Below are positions 16,833 to 25,544 of a stretch of 64,000 nucleotides of DNA, piece by piece. This stretch comes from an uncultured Oscillospiraceae bacterium. GTDB lineage: Bacteria; Bacillota; Clostridia; Oscillospirales; Acutalibacteraceae. The notes below the pieces were generated by a model. The model ran no database searches and was not told where the DNA came from. It was given only the letters and a program-made list of their open reading frames with translations. The position numbers were made by a program, and so were the translations under genes. The DNA lies in the NCBI GenBank assembly GCA_900541975.1, contig UQLR01000003.1, positions 62,001 through 126,000 on the forward strand. Direction: 5' to 3'. How positions within the stretch are numbered: position 1 is the first letter of the stretch; every line of letters starts with the position of its first letter.

Positions 16833-17691
16833 CGATATCCGGTTGATAGAACAGGCTTTGGAAGACGCGTTGCCGTCTGAAAATTGCCTGGAAAAAGATG
16901 TGGTGCAGGCAATGCGCTATAGCTTAATGGCAGGAGGAAAGCGCATCCGTCCGGTGCTTACGCTGGAATTTTGCCGGGCATGTGCAGGAACCAGCCGTGA
17001 TGCGTTGCCATTTGCATGCGCTGTGGAGATGATACACACATACTCGTTGATTCATGACGACCTCCCGTGCATGGACAACGACGCTATGCGCAGGGGAAAG
17101 CCTGCAAACCATATTGCATTTGGAGAAGATATTGCGCTTTTAGCAGGCGACGCACTGCAAAGCCTAGCCTTTGAAACTATTTTTCGTTCCTGTACACCGG
17201 AAAACGCCATGCGCTGCAGTATGGCGGCCCGGTTTCTTGCAAATGCCTGCGGAGCCTGTGGTATGGTAGGTGGCCAGGTGATTGACTTGCAGAATGAAAA
17301 TCGGAATGCGCCGATTGAAACGCTGAAAATTATGGACGCAAAAAAAACGGGCGCGCTAATCAAGGCGGCATGCGTATTGGGGTGTATCGCTGCGGATGCA
17401 GATGCGCACAAAATCCACGCTGCAGCCGTGTATGCAGAAAAAATTGGCCTGGCATTCCAGATTGTGGATGATATTTTAGACATCACTTCTGATGAAGAAA
17501 CATTGGGCAAACCGGTTGGAAGCGACATGTCCAGGCAGAAGTCTACTTATGTTTCCCTGCTGGGCCTGCAGGCGTGCAGGCGGCTTGCGCAGGAGCTGAC
17601 GCAGGAAGCGATTTACGCGCTGCATATTTTTGAAGACGGCGGGCAGCCATTGGCGGATTTGGCGCGCGCTCTTGTAACAAGGACGAGCTAA
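16825..17691 (+). CDS. ispA: Polyprenyl diphosphate synthase (farnesyl/geranylgeranyl type)
   Basis: 288 residues from the ATG at 16825, which sits nine bases after GGAGGA; the ATG at 16819 is too close. The first aspartate-rich motif appears as LIHDDLPCMDND and the second as FQIVDDILDITSD. GGKRIRPVL marks the isopentenyl diphosphate site. It condenses DMAPP/IPP to the C15 (or C20) diphosphate used for undecaprenyl carrier and quinone synthesis. It overlaps xseB and precedes dxs, so two isoprenoid steps are co-transcribed. Confidence 0.93.
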   Translation: MNDDIRLIEQALEDALPSENCLEKDVVQAMRYSLMAGGKRIRPVLTLEFCRACAGTSRDALPFACAVEMIHTYSLIHDDLPCMDNDAMRRGKPANHIAFGEDIALLAGDALQSLAFETIFRSCTPENAMRCSMAARFLANACGACGMVGGQVIDLQNENRNAPIETLKIMDAKKTGALIKAACVLGCIAADADAHKIHAAAVYAEKIGLAFQIVDDILDITSDEETLGKPVGSDMSRQKSTYVSLLGLQACRRLAQELTQEAIYALHIFEDGGQPLADLARALVTRTS

Positions 17692-17723
17692 TGCGCCTGT
17701 GAAGAGGAGGGCTTAAAAATAAA

Positions 17724-19598
17724 ATGGCAGATTTTCAATATCTGGATAAGATCCGTACGCCATCGGACCTCCGTTTTCTTTCTATTTCCGAACTAAATGT
17801 CCTTTGTTCTGAAATACGCCGGACAATTGTGGAAACCGTTTCTAAAAACGGCGGCCATCTGGCTTCAAACTTAGGTGTGGTAGAATTAACAGTCGCCCTT
17901 TTAAAAATGTTTCCGGATGTTCACGATAAGATTGTCTGGGATGTTGGGCATCAAAGCTATACGCATAAAATTCTTACCGGCAGATTTCAGGAGATTGGAA
18001 CAATTCGGACAGAAGGCGGGCTTTCGGGCTTTCCAAAAAGAACAGAAAGCCCCTATGATGCGTTTAATGCGGGGCATAGCAGCACATCTATTTCTGCTGC
18101 ATATGGGATTGCAAGAGCGAAAGCTCTTAAAGGGGAAGATGGATATACCATTGCAGTCATTGGCGACGGCGCTTTGACGGGCGGCCTGGCGTTTGAAGGG
18201 TTAAACAATGCCGGGCGTTTTAAAAAGAATTTTATAGTCGTATTGAACGACAATAAAATGTCTATTTCAAGGAATGTGGGCTCTGTAGCACGTTATTTAT
18301 CGGGTATCCGTATGAAACCGGCGTATTTGCGGGTGAAAACAAAAGTGGAAAAAGCACTGCTTCACACACCGGTGGTTGGCAATCCGTTGCGGCGTTTTCT
18401 CAAACGATCCAAATCAAGCGTGCGAAAGATTGTATATAAAGATACGCTGTTTGACGATATGGGCTTTACCTATTACGGACCTGTGGAGGGGCACAGTCTT
18501 CTGGAGCTGGAAAATGCCTTTAATGCGGCAAAACATGTAAACGGGCCGGTTTTGGTGCATGTGGTAACAACGAAGGGAAAAGGCTATCAATATGCGGAAA
18601 ACGACCCCAAAAACTTTCACGGAATTTCAAGTTTTGATGTAGAAACCGGGGAGCCCATCACCTCTAAAATTGGATTTTCAGATGTATTTGGTGAAAAGCT
18701 CTGTGAAATGGCGCAGGATGATAAAAGAATCTGCACAGTAACGGCAGCCATGAAATCTGGTACAGGGCTTGGTGGCTTTGCAAGGCTTTATAAAGACCGC
18801 TTTTTTGATGTCGGCATTGCAGAAGAACATGCAGTTACTTTCAGCGGCGGCCTCGCCGCAGGTGGTATGCTGCCGGTGTTTGCTGTGTATTCCACTTTTT
18901 TGCAAAGAAGTGTGGATCAGATTATTCATGACGTAGCAACACAAAAACTGCATGTAATCCTTGCTATTGACAGGGCCGGGATTGTGGGTGAAGACGGCGA
19001 AACGCATCAGGGCGTTTTTGACGTGGCGCTTTTAAACCCCATACCGAATGTGGAAATTTACAGCCCCTGCTATTTTGAAGAGTTGCGCCGCGATTTGCAA
19101 GCGGCGGCGTATTCCAACAGCGGGGTGGTTGCCGTGCGCTATCCAAAGGGTGGGGAGTTGTATCGCCCGGCCGATTTTTTGCCAGGAAAAAAGACCTTCG
19201 ATTTTTACGGCGGAATGTCTGCGCAGGCGCTTGTAATTACATACGGCAGGTTGTTCAGCTATGCCTGTATTGCAAAAGAAGCACTTTATAAAAGCGGTGT
19301 GGACGTTACTATATTAAAGTTAAACAGGATTAAGCCTGTTCCCAGAGAGGCAATTTTGGAATCGCTGCGTTTCAGGCACATTTTTTTCTTTGAGGAAGGT
19401 ATGGCGGCAGGTGGTACAGGGGAGCATTTTATGTATGAGCTTTCCCGGCGTCGTTGGAATGGAAATTATACGCTTACAGCCATTGATAACCGCTATGTAC
19501 AACATGCACCGGCAGACGCTTCTTTGCATGCGCTGCATTTGGATGACGAGGGCATGGTTCATGTCGTTTTAAAAGGAATACAGGAGGACATAAATTAA
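17724..19598 (+). CDS. dxs: 1-deoxy-D-xylulose-5-phosphate synthase
   Basis: The first step of the MEP isoprenoid pathway, pyruvate plus glyceraldehyde 3-phosphate to DXP, TPP-dependent. The 624 residues are full length. Visible features are the WDVGHQSYTHKILTGR segment, the TPP motif starting GDGALTGG and ending in NDNKMSIS, the GIAEEHAVTFSGGLA pyrimidine-domain stretch, DRAGIVGEDG, and a C-terminal transketolase domain. RBS GAGGAGGG lies upstream. It continues the ispA unit. Confidence 0.97.
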   Translation: MADFQYLDKIRTPSDLRFLSISELNVLCSEIRRTIVETVSKNGGHLASNLGVVELTVALLKMFPDVHDKIVWDVGHQSYTHKILTGRFQEIGTIRTEGGLSGFPKRTESPYDAFNAGHSSTSISAAYGIARAKALKGEDGYTIAVIGDGALTGGLAFEGLNNAGRFKKNFIVVLNDNKMSISRNVGSVARYLSGIRMKPAYLRVKTKVEKALLHTPVVGNPLRRFLKRSKSSVRKIVYKDTLFDDMGFTYYGPVEGHSLLELENAFNAAKHVNGPVLVHVVTTKGKGYQYAENDPKNFHGISSFDVETGEPITSKIGFSDVFGEKLCEMAQDDKRICTVTAAMKSGTGLGGFARLYKDRFFDVGIAEEHAVTFSGGLAAGGMLPVFAVYSTFLQRSVDQIIHDVATQKLHVILAIDRAGIVGEDGETHQGVFDVALLNPIPNVEIYSPCYFEELRRDLQAAAYSNSGVVAVRYPKGGELYRPADFLPGKKTFDFYGGMSAQALVITYGRLFSYACIAKEALYKSGVDVTILKLNRIKPVPREAILESLRFRHIFFFEEGMAAGGTGEHFMYELSRRRWNGNYTLTAIDNRYVQHAPADASLHALHLDDEGMVHVVLKGIQEDIN

Positions 19599-19599
19599 A

Positions 19600-20418
19600 T
19601 TGGCAGACAAAATAAGATTGGATACGCTTGTTTTTGAACGAGGCTATACACAAAGCAGAGAAAAAGCAAAAGCGGTAATTATGGCCGGGCAGGTTTATAT
19701 AAATAACCAGAAGGCAGACAAACCGGGAACGCTGTATCCTGTGGATGTGCAGATAGAAGTCAGAGGGGAAAAGCTAAAATATGTCAGCCGGGGCGGCTTA
19801 AAACTGGAAAAAGCTATCGAGGTATTCAAGATCGATTTGAAAAATTGTATTGCGATGGATATTGGGGCGTCTACCGGAGGCTTCACCGATTGTATGCTGC
19901 AAAATGGAGCGCAAAAGGTGTATGCAATCGATGTTGGTTACGGACAGCTTGACTGGAAGCTTCGCAACGACAAAAGGGTTGTTAACCTGGAACGAACCAA
20001 TATCCGCAAGGTAACAAAGGAAAATATACCGGAACAAATTGACTTTTTCAGTGTGGATGTATCTTTTATCTCGTTGCGCCTGGTTCTACCTGTTGTAAGC
20101 ACCTTTATGAAAGAAACCACGTCCGGCGTATGCTTAATTAAACCGCAGTTTGAAGCTGGAAGAGAAAAAGTTGGAAAAAAGGGGGTTGTGCGCGACCCTC
20201 TTGTACATACAGAAGTAATAGAACGTATATGCGCGTTTTGTCTGACAAATGGGTTTGATGTTTCAGGTCTTGATTTTTCCCCCGTAAAAGGGCCGGAAGG
20301 AAACATTGAATATCTGATTTATATAAAACCGGCGGCGCATGGAAAAATGCTTGCGGGTGTAACGCCGCAGGAGTTAGCGGCGAGGTCGCATGCAGTACTG
20401 GATAAAAAGGAAAAGTGA
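19600..20418 (+). CDS. TlyA-family rRNA 2'-O-methyltransferase (S4 plus FtsJ-like domains)
   Basis: 272 residues. An S4 RNA-binding domain occupies about 1-65 (RLDTLVFERGYTQSREKAKA). A Rossmann methyltransferase follows, with the SAM motif MDIGASTGGFTDCML and the catalytic-type segments FFSVDVSFISL and LIKPQFEAGR. TlyA proteins methylate 16S and 23S rRNA cytidines. Bacillus YqxC is the equivalent, in the same dxs-yqxC-argR-recN order. The start is TTG at 19600 with CAGGAGGA upstream. The stop is close to the nadK start. Confidence 0.92.
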   Translation: MADKIRLDTLVFERGYTQSREKAKAVIMAGQVYINNQKADKPGTLYPVDVQIEVRGEKLKYVSRGGLKLEKAIEVFKIDLKNCIAMDIGASTGGFTDCMLQNGAQKVYAIDVGYGQLDWKLRNDKRVVNLERTNIRKVTKENIPEQIDFFSVDVSFISLRLVLPVVSTFMKETTSGVCLIKPQFEAGREKVGKKGVVRDPLVHTEVIERICAFCLTNGFDVSGLDFSPVKGPEGNIEYLIYIKPAAHGKMLAGVTPQELAARSHAVLDKKEK

Positions 20419-20422
20419 TGCT

Positions 20423-21286
20423 ATGCAGATGAAAATTGCAATTGTTCCAAACCTGACAAAAAAAGGTGCGAAGGAATGTACGCGCAACGTTGCAAAAATT
20501 ATTGCGCAGTACGGAGGGCAAACGCTTTTGTTGGAAGAAAGCAAAGAACTTTGTCAGGAAAAGCATGTTGCCTTATATAAAAATATAAAAGAATTGGCTG
20601 CGCATAGCGACATCATGATTACCGTCGGCGGAGATGGTACGATTATACGCGTTGCCAAATATGCGGCGGTTGCCGACAAACCGCTCTTGGGCATTAATCT
20701 TGGGAGAATTGGTTTTGTAGCGGGGCTTGAGCCGCATGAACTTTCAAAACTGGAGCTTTTATTTAAAAACGAATATACTTGCGAAACCCGTATGATGCTA
20801 AAGGCCACGCTGACACATAAAGAAGAAAAACATGTTTTTTACGCACTCAATGATGTAACCGTATCCAGAGGCGCGCTTTCTAAAATGATTGATTTGTCGG
20901 TCTCACTCAGCGAAAAGGAAATATGCGAATACCGCGCCGACGGCCTTTTGTTTTCAACGCCGACCGGTTCAACGGCATATGCGCTTTCAGCAGGTGGCCC
21001 GGTGATCCAACCGCATATGCAGTGTATTTTATTAACACCTATATGTTCCCATTCTCTTTTTTCACGCTCCGTTTTATTTTGCGCGCATTCAAAGCTGACG
21101 GTAAAAGCGGCGCGCCAGGAACATGCGGAGGTTTTTCTTACAGTGGATGGGCAGGAGTTTGTACCGGTCTGTTCAGAGGATATAATAGAAATTGAAAAAG
21201 CAGATATGCAGACAAAGCTGATTTCCCTGCATAATAAAAGCTTTTACAGAGTTCTAAGCGAAAAATTAAGCGAACATACGGGGTAA
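20423..21286 (+). CDS. nadK: NAD kinase
   Basis: 287 residues. ATP:NAD 2'-phosphotransferase giving NADP. It has the GGDGTIIR motif with the catalytic Asp, GLLFSTPTGSTAYALSAGGP, and a C-terminal beta-sandwich (TVDGQEF). ATG 20423 is preferred because AAGGA lies 11 bases upstream; a second ATG at 20429 is further away. The position between tlyA and argR is typical of clostridia. Confidence 0.95.
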   Translation: MQMKIAIVPNLTKKGAKECTRNVAKIIAQYGGQTLLLEESKELCQEKHVALYKNIKELAAHSDIMITVGGDGTIIRVAKYAAVADKPLLGINLGRIGFVAGLEPHELSKLELLFKNEYTCETRMMLKATLTHKEEKHVFYALNDVTVSRGALSKMIDLSVSLSEKEICEYRADGLLFSTPTGSTAYALSAGGPVIQPHMQCILLTPICSHSLFSRSVLFCAHSKLTVKAARQEHAEVFLTVDGQEFVPVCSEDIIEIEKADMQTKLISLHNKSFYRVLSEKLSEHTG

Positions 21287-21302
21287 AAAGGTGGGTTGTT
21301 TT

Positions 21303-21749
21303 ATGAAAACGAGGCGGCACGCAAAAATACTTGAATTGATTCAGGAAAACGCCATTGATACGCAAGAAGAGCTTTTACGTCTTTTACGTGTGGAAGGTTT
21401 TGACGTCACGCAGGCAACTGTTTCCAGAGATATTAAAGAGCTGCGCCTTTTAAAAACGCTTGAAAAAAATGGAAAATATAAGTACACCATGGGAAACAAA
21501 AACGATGCAGATGCCAGCCGTAATTTTTATACGCTGTTTTCCGCCGCCGTTTTGCAGGTGGATTTTGCAGGAAATATGATTGTATTAAAAACAGCCAGCG
21601 GGATGGCGCAAGGCGTATGCGCAGCTTTGGACCATATGGACTGGGAGGGTATTGTAGGGACAATCGCAGGGGATGACACGATTTTTATCGTTGCGCGCAG
21701 CTATAATAAGGCTGTTTCTCTTGCAACTGCGTTTAAAAAGCTTTTATAA
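21303..21749 (+). CDS. argR: Arginine repressor ArgR/AhrC
   Basis: 148 residues. An N-terminal winged HTH (about 1-70) contains RHAKILELIQENAIDTQEELL and the recognition stretch VTQATVSRDIKEL. A C-terminal hexamerisation and arginine-binding domain ends IAGDDTIFIVARS. It regulates arginine synthesis and catabolism. ATG 21303 is preferred because AAGGTGG lies about nine bases upstream; an in-frame GTG at 21291 overlaps that site. No arginine genes lie in the window. Confidence 0.94.
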   Translation: MKTRRHAKILELIQENAIDTQEELLRLLRVEGFDVTQATVSRDIKELRLLKTLEKNGKYKYTMGNKNDADASRNFYTLFSAAVLQVDFAGNMIVLKTASGMAQGVCAALDHMDWEGIVGTIAGDDTIFIVARSYNKAVSLATAFKKLL

Positions 21750-21772
21750 CCTTGTTTTAAAGGAAGATTGTT

Positions 21773-23434
21773 ATGATTGCGACTCTTTTTATTGAAAATA
21801 TAGCGGTAATTGAAAAAGCGTCTATTGATTTTACAATGGGATTAAATGTATTGACAGGCGAAACAGGTGCAGGCAAATCGATTATAATCGACGCAATTAA
21901 CATGGTATTGGGACGGAGAACATCCAGAGATATTATCCGTACCGGCGCGCAATACGCCGTTGTCAGCGCCGTTTTTGAAAAGATAGATGAAGCTACGCGC
22001 ACAGCGATGGAAACATATGGGATTCCTTTGGAAGACGACGGTACGCTGGTATTGCAAAGGGAAATTCAGCAAAATGGAAAAAATATATGTCGGATTAACG
22101 CAAGGCCGGTTCCGGTAAGCGTTTTAAAAGATGTTACAGCGAACCTTATAGATCTGCATGGACAGCACGAAAGCTATGAGTTGATATCTGCACAGCGGCA
22201 TCAGGAGTATATAGACAGCTTTGGAAGCCTGCAGGAGGAACTGGCTGCATACCGACAGGTTTTTATAAAGTTAAAGACCTGCAAGCGGGCACTTGACCGC
22301 GCTCAGACAGACGATGCGCAGCGTGCGCGTCAGATGGACCTGCTGCGTTACCAGACGGAAGAAATTGATAGCGCGCAGCTCGTTGAAGGAGAGCAGGAGC
22401 TGTTAACAGAAAAAAGAAATGTGATCCTTCATAAAGAAAAAATTATGCGGGCATTTGCAGACGCTTACGACATTCTTAATAGGGATCCGGCGGGGGTTTT
22501 ATCGCTTTTGGAAGAGGCGGCGTCGGATTTACAGAACGTGCAGGACTATATTCCAGAGGCGGCTGGGCTTACGGCGCGTTTACAGGATATGTTCTATGAG
22601 CTGCAGGACTGTGCTTCGGAGCTTGCGCATTTCCAGGAGCAAAATGAAGCACCCGCGGAAAATCTTGCACAAATTGAAACCCGCCTTGATTTAATTTACC
22701 GGCTTTCCCAGAAATATGGCGCGACCATTTTGGATATCTTACAATTTGCGCAGCAAGCACATGCCGAGCTGAAAGAACTGGAGGATTACGAAGTTAATCT
22801 GGAAAAGCTTCAGACAGAGTTTAACAGGCTTGCGGAGCAGGCGTCTGCGCTGGCAAAGCATCTTTCTGAAAAAAGGCGAAAATGCGCGCAGACGTTTACC
22901 CGGCTTGTCGGTGAGGAAATGACGTATCTGGATATGCCAGATGCGCGCCTGTTTGTCGATTTTAAGCATACCCCTCTTACAGAAAACGGCTGTGATAAAA
23001 TAGAATTTTTAATCTCTGCCAACCCGGGGGAAGAGGCAAAGCCAGTATCAAAAATTGCTTCAGGCGGCGAGCTTTCGCGGATGATGCTTGCCATTAAAAA
23101 TGTAATGTCGGATAAGGAAGAGCATACCAAAACGCTTATTTTTGACGAGGTGGATACCGGCATTGGCGGAAGCGCGGCCCAAAAAGTAGGCTATAAGCTG
23201 AAATCGGTGTCAAAGGGAAAACAGGTGATATGTGTAACGCACCAGGCGCAGATTGCAGCGCTGGCAGATGCACATTTTTTAATACAGAAGATGGTGAAAG
23301 ACAACAGAACGTTTACACAGGTAGAACGTCTTACGGATGAACAAAGAAAGTATGAGCTGGCAAGGATGATAGGCGGCGTAAAAATTACCGACCTTACATT
23401 ACAGCATGCGGAAGAGATGTTGGAAAAGCAGTAA
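21773..23434 (+). CDS. recN: DNA repair protein RecN
   Basis: An SMC-like ATPase of 553 residues for double-strand break repair. The Walker A is GETGAGKSIII at about 28-38. A central coiled-coil region runs from about 160 to 370. The ABC-type signature is ASGGELSRMMLAIK, and Walker B is LIFDEVDTGIGG. An HQAQIAALAD motif follows. The length is normal. RBS AAGGAAG precedes the ATG. It sits between argR and recJ, so the operon joins two recombination nucleases or ATPases. Confidence 0.96.
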   Translation: MIATLFIENIAVIEKASIDFTMGLNVLTGETGAGKSIIIDAINMVLGRRTSRDIIRTGAQYAVVSAVFEKIDEATRTAMETYGIPLEDDGTLVLQREIQQNGKNICRINARPVPVSVLKDVTANLIDLHGQHESYELISAQRHQEYIDSFGSLQEELAAYRQVFIKLKTCKRALDRAQTDDAQRARQMDLLRYQTEEIDSAQLVEGEQELLTEKRNVILHKEKIMRAFADAYDILNRDPAGVLSLLEEAASDLQNVQDYIPEAAGLTARLQDMFYELQDCASELAHFQEQNEAPAENLAQIETRLDLIYRLSQKYGATILDILQFAQQAHAELKELEDYEVNLEKLQTEFNRLAEQASALAKHLSEKRRKCAQTFTRLVGEEMTYLDMPDARLFVDFKHTPLTENGCDKIEFLISANPGEEAKPVSKIASGGELSRMMLAIKNVMSDKEEHTKTLIFDEVDTGIGGSAAQKVGYKLKSVSKGKQVICVTHQAQIAALADAHFLIQKMVKDNRTFTQVERLTDEQRKYELARMIGGVKITDLTLQHAEEMLEKQ

Positions 23435-23459
23435 ATTGATCACAAAAGCAGGATGAGCT

Positions 23460-25505
23460 ATGAAAAAATGGACCATTGCAAAGTTGGATAAAGAAGCGGC
23501 GCTAAATATAGCACAGCAATTGGGATTGCCTGTATTGGTAGCAATGCTGTTGCAAATACGCGGTTTTAAAAATGAAGAGGAAGTCCTACAATTTTTAAGC
23601 GACGAAGCAGATTTTTCAGACCCCTTTCTTATGGCGGATATGGAAAAAGCCGTCCGGCGCATTAAGGCTGCAATAGAGACTTTTGAAAAAATATGCGTAT
23701 ATGGTGATTACGACGCCGACGGCGTTACTTCTACGGCACTTTTATGCACATATCTGGAGTCTGTAGGTGCAAACGTCATGTATTATATTCCGGAAAGGGA
23801 ATCAGAAGGTTATGGGATGAATACAGATGCAATTGATACGTTGCGTGCGCAGGATGTTACACTGATTATTACAGTGGATAACGGGATTGCCGCTCATCGT
23901 GAAATTGCCTATGCAAAACAGCTGTCTGTCGATACGGTTGTCACGGATCACCATATGCCGTCGCAGAGTTTACCGGATGCAGTTGCAGTGGTTGACCCGC
24001 ACAGGCCGGACTGTACTGCACCGTTTAAAGAACTGTCTGGCGTAGGCGTCGTATTTAAACTGATTATGGCGCTGGAGGACGAAGCGCTGGATATGGAAAA
24101 GCTGATTGCTTCTTATGCAGACCTTGCAGCAATCGGTACAATTGGCGATATCGTTCCCCTTGTAAACGAAAACCGGCTGCTTGTCAGGCATGGATTGTCC
24201 ATAATAGAAAATACCAGAAGGCCGGGGATAGCCGCAGTGCTGAAAGAAGCGGGGCTGGAGGGGGAGAAGCTCACCGCCGGGAGAGTTTCGTTTACGCTTG
24301 TTCCGCGCATTAATGCATGCGGACGAATGGGATTATCAGAAAAATCTGTCCGTCTTTTCCTGACAGAGGATGCAGACCAGGCACAGCAGATTGCGGTGGC
24401 GTTGGGACAAGACAACCGGAAGAGACAAACAATTGAAAAAGAAATTTTAACAAGCATTATAAATATGTTGACACAAAACCCCGCTTTAAAACATGACCGA
24501 ATATTGGTGGTCGATGGGGAGAACTGGCACCAGGGCGTAATTGGCATTGTTGCTTCCCGGTTAAAAGAAATTTATGGTAGGCCCGTTATTGTGATCACGC
24601 GCAACGGCGATATGGCGAAAGGATCGGGGAGAAGCATAAAAGGGTTTTCACTGTGCGACGCCGTTTTTTCTTGCAGCAGTTTGCTTACACATTACGGGGG
24701 GCATCCTATGGCGGTAGGGATAAGCCTCGCGGTTGATCGTATAGAGGCCTTTCGCAAGGCGGTAAACGAATATGCGGCTGCCACGCAGGAAATGCCGCTG
24801 CCCACGTTGGAAATTGACTGTAAGCTTAATCCTGCAGCGTTGTCTGCAGGCCTTGCAAAGCAGCTTTCCGTCTTGGAGCCTTACGGTGCAGGGAATCCTT
24901 CAGCGTTGTTTGGGTTGTACACAATGCGTATAGATGACATTCGTCCGGTGGGCGGGGGCAAGCATCTGCGCCTGCGCCTTTCAAGAGAGGAGGCGCTTGT
25001 AGAAGCGATGCGTTTTGCCTGTACAGCTGCGCAATTTCCCTTTTTGGTGGGAGATATAGTAGACATTGCAGTAACATTGGATGTACATGTGTATAATGGA
25101 CAGGAACGCTTAAGCATTGTTATCCGCGATATAAAGCTTTCAAAAGCAGAGAATGAAGAAATGCTGTATGCGCAGCGGCTGTTTGAGGCATTTATGAGAG
25201 CAGAAGCTCTCAGTGCAGAGCAGTATGCCTATCTTACACCGCAAAGAGAAGAGTTTGCGCATGTATACCGTTTTTTAAAAAATGCCGGAGGATGGCGGTT
25301 TGGAGCAGATATGCTATGTTGCCGTCTGGAAGCGCCGTCTATAAATTATGGAAAATTAATGGTAATTCTTATGGCAATGGCGCAGCTTTTACTTATAAAT
25401 TTGAAAGATGATGGAGACATATGCCGAATTCATTTACCGGTATTTTCTGGGAAAGCAGATCTGGAGACTGCGCCGATTATGAGAACCCTTAAAAACTTAC
25501 AATAG
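23460..25505 (+). CDS. recJ: Single-stranded-DNA-specific exonuclease RecJ
   Basis: 681 residues. The DHH phosphoesterase core shows VYGDYDADGVTSTALL, the VTDHHMPS motif and NPALKHDRILVV. The DHHA1 domain has HYGGHPMAVGIS. An OB domain (EPYGAGNPSALFGL onward) is followed by about 120 C-terminal residues beyond the E. coli length, as in many Firmicutes RecJ proteins. It is a 5'-3' ssDNA exonuclease in recombination and mismatch repair. It follows recN by 25 bases. Confidence 0.95.
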   Translation: MKKWTIAKLDKEAALNIAQQLGLPVLVAMLLQIRGFKNEEEVLQFLSDEADFSDPFLMADMEKAVRRIKAAIETFEKICVYGDYDADGVTSTALLCTYLESVGANVMYYIPERESEGYGMNTDAIDTLRAQDVTLIITVDNGIAAHREIAYAKQLSVDTVVTDHHMPSQSLPDAVAVVDPHRPDCTAPFKELSGVGVVFKLIMALEDEALDMEKLIASYADLAAIGTIGDIVPLVNENRLLVRHGLSIIENTRRPGIAAVLKEAGLEGEKLTAGRVSFTLVPRINACGRMGLSEKSVRLFLTEDADQAQQIAVALGQDNRKRQTIEKEILTSIINMLTQNPALKHDRILVVDGENWHQGVIGIVASRLKEIYGRPVIVITRNGDMAKGSGRSIKGFSLCDAVFSCSSLLTHYGGHPMAVGISLAVDRIEAFRKAVNEYAAATQEMPLPTLEIDCKLNPAALSAGLAKQLSVLEPYGAGNPSALFGLYTMRIDDIRPVGGGKHLRLRLSREEALVEAMRFACTAAQFPFLVGDIVDIAVTLDVHVYNGQERLSIVIRDIKLSKAENEEMLYAQRLFEAFMRAEALSAEQYAYLTPQREEFAHVYRFLKNAGGWRFGADMLCCRLEAPSINYGKLMVILMAMAQLLLINLKDDGDICRIHLPVFSGKADLETAPIMRTLKNLQ

Positions 25506-25544
25506 GCTTCCATTTATATAAAAGCAAGAGAGGATTGGTATTGA